Shown: positions 60,258 through 64,000 of the stretch, piece by piece
How positions within the stretch are numbered: position 1 is the first letter of the stretch
How the letters are laid out: every line of letters begins with the position of its first letter
Assembly: GCF_900109575.1 (NCBI RefSeq)
Contig: NZ_FOAF01000005.1
Span: 1 to 64,000, forward strand
Length of the DNA stretch: 64,000 nucleotides
Direction of reading: 5' to 3'
Source of the DNA: Olivibacter domesticus
GTDB lineage: Bacteria > Bacteroidota > Bacteroidia > Sphingobacteriales > Sphingobacteriaceae
Notes under the pieces: model-generated
What the model saw: only the letters and a program-made list of their open reading frames with translations
Databases searched by the model: none
Told to the model about the DNA's origin: nothing
Program-made: the position numbers and the translations under genes

Positions 60258-61808
60258 TCAATCATTAACGACTGCATTTTCCTTGACTTCATTACTCATC
60301 GACACAGGCACCTTCACTTTTGCTAAATTATTTGCACGCAACATGACAGCTTCTGTATCTGCTCCTTGCAATTTTAGAAATATGCTGCCTGTTGCCATAG
60401 GAAAAGTATTCGTTATAAAAACATTTTGTACATTATCCAAGGTTAGTATAGGTGCTGTAAAAACCTCCGATGTACGAAGTCCTCTAACCTGTAAATCTTT
60501 CACTTGTTGAGCCTTAATTGCAGAGCCTTTCGCCGCATTTATTAAAACATTATTAAAACTAATATTTTTTGCCTCTTTGATATCAAATCCCAGTTCGGTA
60601 TCCATCACTAAATCATTAAAAGAAATTTCTTCAATGGGCATTTCTTCTAAGCCATTTAAATAACCGGCCTGTTTACCTTGCGCAGTAATATTACTTAAAT
60701 GGATATTTCTAAATCGGGGTGTACGATCAGAAACAGGTTCTTTGACTGTTTTTGCATATTGCATATCTAACACAATAGCCTGCTCTTTGATATTCCTCAT
60801 AACCACATTACTTACCCTAATATCCTCCACAACACCACCCCTTCCCCTCGCTGTTTTTATTCGGATACCCCTATCTGTGCCATCAAACACACAGTTGCTG
60901 ATCGTGATTTTTTTTACATCTCCAGACATCTCGCTCCCAATCACCACACCACCATGACCTGCTAACATAGTACAATTAGTGATGGTATAGTTTTCAGCCG
61001 GACGGGCTTCTTTTCTCCCCGAACGATCTTTACCCGATTTAATAGTAATACAATCGTCACCTACGCTTATATGGCAATTGGCAATATGCACATTACTACA
61101 CGACTCAGGATTAATACCATCTGTATTTGGGGAAGGTGGATTGTTAATGGTTACACCATCTACGGTAACGTTGTCACAAAACTCTGGATTAATCGTCCAG
61201 AAGGGTGAATTCTTTATGGTCACTCCTTCTATTCTTACATTTTTACAATACATTGGCTGGATAAAGGGAGGACGCAGAAAGCCACGTTCTACCCAACCCG
61301 GTAAATCGGGATGTAACACCTCCTTGTTGTGTTTGTGAAATTCCTTTTGCCATCTTGATTCTGGAGAATTTTTAACATGGACTTCCGAATAAGCCCACCA
61401 TTTTTTGCCATTGCCATTAAGCGTACCGCGACCAATGATGGCAATATTTTCTGCTTCATAAGCATAAATAAAAGGTGAAAAATTCGTCACCATCGTCCCC
61501 TCCCAGCGACTTGGAACCATGGGAAGATAATGATCAAAGTTATCGCTAAAATACAACTCAGCTCCAGCATCTATAAATAAGGTTATATTGCTTTTTAAAT
61601 GAATAGGCCCCGTTAAATATTTTCCAGCAGGAAAATAAACTGTTCCACCACCGGCTTCAAAAGCTTTCTCAATCGCATTTTTTATTGCTTCCGTAGCGAC
61701 TATAGAACTGTCCCTTTTTGCTCCATAATCTATTACATTGTAATAGGTTTGGCCAAAGCCTACTACGTAAAAGAAGGAACAGATGGTGAAGAGAACCGAA
61801 AATTTCAT
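60258..61808 (-). CDS. Exported GH28 polygalacturonase-family hydrolase
   Basis: A 516-residue secreted beta-helix hydrolase with signal peptide about 1-19 (VVGFG/QTY). All four GH28 motifs are intact: NTDGINPES (228-236), VGDDC (249-253), AGHGG (283-287) and RGIRIKT (313-319). It should hydrolyse alpha-linked galacturonic acid, probably from the non-reducing end, as many PUL members do. It differs from the other GH28 here, which lacks the Asn of NTD, so the two enzymes are likely to have different substrates. It is 12 nt upstream of the GH95 gene and 14 nt downstream of the alpha/alpha-barrel gene. Confidence 0.93.
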   Translation of the reverse strand: MKFSVLFTICSFFYVVGFGQTYYNVIDYGAKRDSSIVATEAIKNAIEKAFEAGGGTVYFPAGKYLTGPIHLKSNITLFIDAGAELYFSDNFDHYLPMVPSRWEGTMVTNFSPFIYAYEAENIAIIGRGTLNGNGKKWWAYSEVHVKNSPESRWQKEFHKHNKEVLHPDLPGWVERGFLRPPFIQPMYCKNVRIEGVTIKNSPFWTINPEFCDNVTVDGVTINNPPSPNTDGINPESCSNVHIANCHISVGDDCITIKSGKDRSGRKEARPAENYTITNCTMLAGHGGVVIGSEMSGDVKKITISNCVFDGTDRGIRIKTARGRGGVVEDIRVSNVVMRNIKEQAIVLDMQYAKTVKEPVSDRTPRFRNIHLSNITAQGKQAGYLNGLEEMPIEEISFNDLVMDTELGFDIKEAKNISFNNVLINAAKGSAIKAQQVKDLQVRGLRTSEVFTAPILTLDNVQNVFITNTFPMATGSIFLKLQGADTEAVMLRANNLAKVKVPVSMSNEVKENAVVND

Positions 61809-61822
61809 ATTAATTTCAAGAT

Positions 61823-63388
61823 TTATAATTTTGCTTTTAATGAATCTAGCTTTTTGGAGGAAGCTATTTTTCTTCCATCAGCAAATAGCTGCAATCCTTT
61901 ACCCTTTCCGTACTTGTTTCCGGTTTTATCCCATACTATGGTTAAAATATGTCCATGATAAGGAATATTATCCAAACAAAACCAATCCCATAAATTTTGC
62001 GGGATAAGCGGCTTTATCAGGATACCATCTCCAGCCATAGGTTTTAAGCCAACAAGATCATTTATTATTAAATCGCAAAACCCTGAATGATTATAAAAGC
62101 TACTCCTTGGATTATCTCCCTTTAACCAATAACCTGTTTTTTCATCCTGATATTCTCCTATATAGGGTTGTCCATTCTTTTGGTGTGATAATGCATACTG
62201 ATGTAGCTTCTCATAAAAGATAGATTGGTCAATTTGCTTATTCTGCTTATATTCAGTTAAAAAATTTGCGAGTGCTTTTAATGTTTGGGTTGTGGCAAAA
62301 GGCCAAACGGCACCATCCCACTCACAGCTTTGACCTGATCCGCGTGTGCGAAAAGTAGGTTCTCTACGTTCGGCAGTAGTAATCCCCCAGGGAGCATTGA
62401 AACCGGCTGTGTCCTCCAATTGTAACCAAGCCTTTCCATATGTTGCTTCATCATTTGGTAAGTCGAAATACCAAGGAATAAATCCGATGGCTTCTCGGGC
62501 AGCTAAGGTTCCATCAGGATGTCTCGTCCTGAAAAATTTACCGGTATCATCCCAAAGACTATCTAACACCAATCGCTTTAACTTCTCTTTCTTAAGATCG
62601 TATTTAACTGTTAAACTATCATTATGAAATAAAGAAGCCATCTTAGCTAATGCTTTTGCATTTCCATACATATAGCTATTAATGGACGGGCGCCTATTTT
62701 GTATTCTTCTTCCGCCACTTACAGATTCTTCCATCCCGTCTTTCACGTCATACTGCCAAAACATTCCGGTTGATAATTGACGTTCACCTTCCCAACGCTC
62801 ATAATCTTTATCCAACAGCGGGAACCATTTAGCTAATTGCCCGTCATTGTGATTAACCAGGTAAAGACCATAAACGGCATCACTTAGCCAGCTACTGAAT
62901 GAATGGAATTTAGAGGGTTTATACGTAGGCTCCTTCGTCAACCAGAAATCTATATATTGATTGATATATTGCTGATCTTTTAGCCAGCGTGCTTCATAGA
63001 TATGATGCCCTAAAGCACAGCTGATAGCATTATATTTACCTGCATGACTTACAGGCTCAATGAATTCTGTAAAAATGAATCCATCAGGTGTTTGCTTAAG
63101 ATGCTTTCTAAAACTCCACCAACGATAATAATAAGTACGTTGTAAAACAGAATCTGGACATTCAAACAGCGGTATATTTTTTAACAGCCAATCGTAAGAA
63201 TCTTTATTTGATACGTAATTTACAACAGCCTCGCCATCTATTGAATTGTAATATTGTACCTCTTCTTTTAAAAGGGTATTATTCAATATAAGGTTTTTTT
63301 CTTGAGCAAAGCTGATTGAAAACATTGTCAGGCAGACTAATGTCATTAATAACATGCGCGGTTGATCCTTCATTCCTCTGTTTGTCAT
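61823..63388 (-). CDS. Exported (alpha/alpha)6-barrel glycoside hydrolase (MGH1/GH63-like), substrate unknown
   Basis: A 521-residue secreted protein; the signal peptide ends near FSISFA/QEK. A helical barrel is indicated by TYYYRWWSFRKHL, FHSFSSWLSDAVYGLYLV, SINSYMYGNAKALAKMA, SCEWDGAVWPFATTQTLKALANFL and NHSGFCDLIINDLVGL. EWDGAVWPF resembles the conserved core of MGH1-like/GH63-type clan enzymes. Asp in EWDG and Glu/Asp in GMEESVSGG are catalytic candidates. I cannot assign a CAZy family; a role on a pectic side chain is inferred from its neighbours, a DHDPS-type aldolase gene 10 nt upstream and a GH28 gene downstream. Confidence 0.65.
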   Translation of the reverse strand: MTNRGMKDQPRMLLMTLVCLTMFSISFAQEKNLILNNTLLKEEVQYYNSIDGEAVVNYVSNKDSYDWLLKNIPLFECPDSVLQRTYYYRWWSFRKHLKQTPDGFIFTEFIEPVSHAGKYNAISCALGHHIYEARWLKDQQYINQYIDFWLTKEPTYKPSKFHSFSSWLSDAVYGLYLVNHNDGQLAKWFPLLDKDYERWEGERQLSTGMFWQYDVKDGMEESVSGGRRIQNRRPSINSYMYGNAKALAKMASLFHNDSLTVKYDLKKEKLKRLVLDSLWDDTGKFFRTRHPDGTLAAREAIGFIPWYFDLPNDEATYGKAWLQLEDTAGFNAPWGITTAERREPTFRTRGSGQSCEWDGAVWPFATTQTLKALANFLTEYKQNKQIDQSIFYEKLHQYALSHQKNGQPYIGEYQDEKTGYWLKGDNPRSSFYNHSGFCDLIINDLVGLKPMAGDGILIKPLIPQNLWDWFCLDNIPYHGHILTIVWDKTGNKYGKGKGLQLFADGRKIASSKKLDSLKAKL

Positions 63389-63398
63389 AATCTTATAG

Positions 63399-64000
63399 CT
63401 ATCTCAAATGTGCACTTAGATACGATATACCTAAACGGCCTGCTAATATGGTATAATCGGCGTAAAGTTTGTCGATAGCGGTTTTGATAGCGCTATCAAA
63501 AGCTCCTACTTTTCTTCTAGTGTAAAGGGATATATCAAGCCCTCTTTTCTGCAAAAAGTATTTAGAAACGATGGGATATACCGTATGCATAATATCCATA
63601 TGCTGTACTAAAAATTCCTGTACTATCTCCACTTCGTCTCGACGGTTTTCATTATCATAATTTTCACAGAGCCAGACAATCATTTCAGGAAAATAATTTC
63701 CTTGTATACATGACAAACCAGCAGCCCCTGCTTTTAACGATGCTACCGCATGTGCCATATACGCATCGTATAAACCGAAATTTGCGCCACTCGTTCCCGC
63801 TATTTTAGCGCGGACTTGCTGAATGTCCAAACAGGTGTCTTTATGATATATAACTCTTCCCGTTTTTACATAGTCTTGTAATTGTTGAGCGCTAAGCACC
63901 CTTTTATAAGGTTCGGGGCATTCGTAAAAGCCTAGTGGAATTTGATCAGTTAAAGCAAAAAGATCCGACACTTTTTTGTCGAACATTTCATTCGATTCAT
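63399..64000 (-). CDS. DHDPS/N-acetylneuraminate-lyase family aldolase, C-terminal part (runs off the window)
   Basis: The C-terminal two thirds of a class I aldolase of the DapA/NanA superfamily; the frame stays open to the window edge, so the Met at 63986 is internal. IPLGFYECPEPYKR is the family's P-x-G-x-Y-x-(C/N)-P strand, with the catalytic Tyr. VIYHKDTCLD carries the Schiff-base Lys. LKAGAAGLSCIQGNYFPE matches the later glycine-rich strand. No signal peptide can be judged. Members cleave 2-keto-3-deoxy sugar acids, which would suit catabolism of uronates or of Kdo/Dha-type sugars from pectin; which one is unknown. It heads the visible part of an operon with GH genes. Confidence 0.82.
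   Translation of the reverse strand, partial: ESNEMFDKKVSDLFALTDQIPLGFYECPEPYKRVLSAQQLQDYVKTGRVIYHKDTCLDIQQVRAKIAGTSGANFGLYDAYMAHAVASLKAGAAGLSCIQGNYFPEMIVWLCENYDNENRRDEVEIVQEFLVQHMDIMHTVYPIVSKYFLQKRGLDISLYTRRKVGAFDSAIKTAIDKLYADYTILAGRLGISYLSAHLR

Noticed and set aside
1-64000. tRNA or rRNA genes
   Set aside because: No cloverleaf-like segments or rRNA-like conserved stretches were noticed in the intergenic gaps.

Overview
The window comes from a Bacteroidota genome, most likely Sphingobacteriaceae (Pedobacter/Sphingobacterium/Olivibacter-like). The evidence is two SusC/SusD pairs, about twenty exported carbohydrate-active enzymes, promoters with the Bacteroidota -7 box TAnnTTTG, and AT-rich intergenic repeats. 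Every protein gene I can support lies on the minus strand, so the window reads right to left in transcriptional order. It is one very large polysaccharide utilisation locus (PUL) for a complex pectin. The enzyme set (PL1, two GH28, three GH78, three GH2, GH95, GH140, a GH141-like protein, GH43, an esterase) resembles known rhamnogalacturonan-II systems, with RG-I/homogalacturonan as alternatives.

Layout from right to left. 64000-53781: an operon entering from outside the window (DHDPS/NAL-type aldolase, alpha/alpha-barrel hydrolase, GH28, GH95, GH2 with malectin domain). 53554-46940: DUF3826, SusC, SusD and a small secreted protein, ending at an intrinsic terminator. 46563-24975: PL1 lyase, beta-helix/DUF6298 fusion, GH140 apiosidase, a four-helix-bundle (S23/IVP) gene, GH43, beta-propeller protein, GH2, GH78, DUF3826, sialidase-fold protein, STN-esterase, Tat-exported isomerase-like protein and GH28. 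24683-15070: GH78, five-bladed propeller, GH2, GntR-type regulator and GH141-like beta-helix protein. 14349-3279: second SusC/SusD, a GH67/GH20-like hydrolase, a lipoprotein with a rhamnose-mutarotase-like domain, a Gfo/Idh/MocA oxidoreductase and an SSS symporter. 2704-509: a third GH78. Positions 1 to about 480 are the 5' part of an IS110-family insertion sequence.

Proposed working scheme (inference): PL1 and GH28 cut the backbone, SusC/D import oligosaccharides, periplasmic GH78/GH2/GH95/GH140/GH43/GH141 enzymes and an esterase strip side chains, and the mutarotase-like protein, oxidoreductase, symporter and aldolase handle released sugars.

Main new observations. (1) Five promoters (near 2.75, 14.4, 24.8, 46.7 and 53.75 kb) share a 12-bp direct repeat, sense GATAANATCCTA, with 21-bp periodicity. 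The -7 box follows the proximal copy by 24 nt (25 in one case). This is the geometry of an AraC-type activator such as a hybrid two-component system, yet no such regulator is encoded here. (2) The leader of the IS110 transposase folds into successive stem-loops with large internal loops, as expected of a bridge RNA. (3) The S23/four-helix-bundle gene is bracketed by inverted ATGA-rich tracts and looks like a small inserted cassette. (4) Two families of dispersed intergenic repeats carry perfect TTACTTTCTT...AAGAAAGTAA-type hairpins, often just upstream of the next PUL gene.
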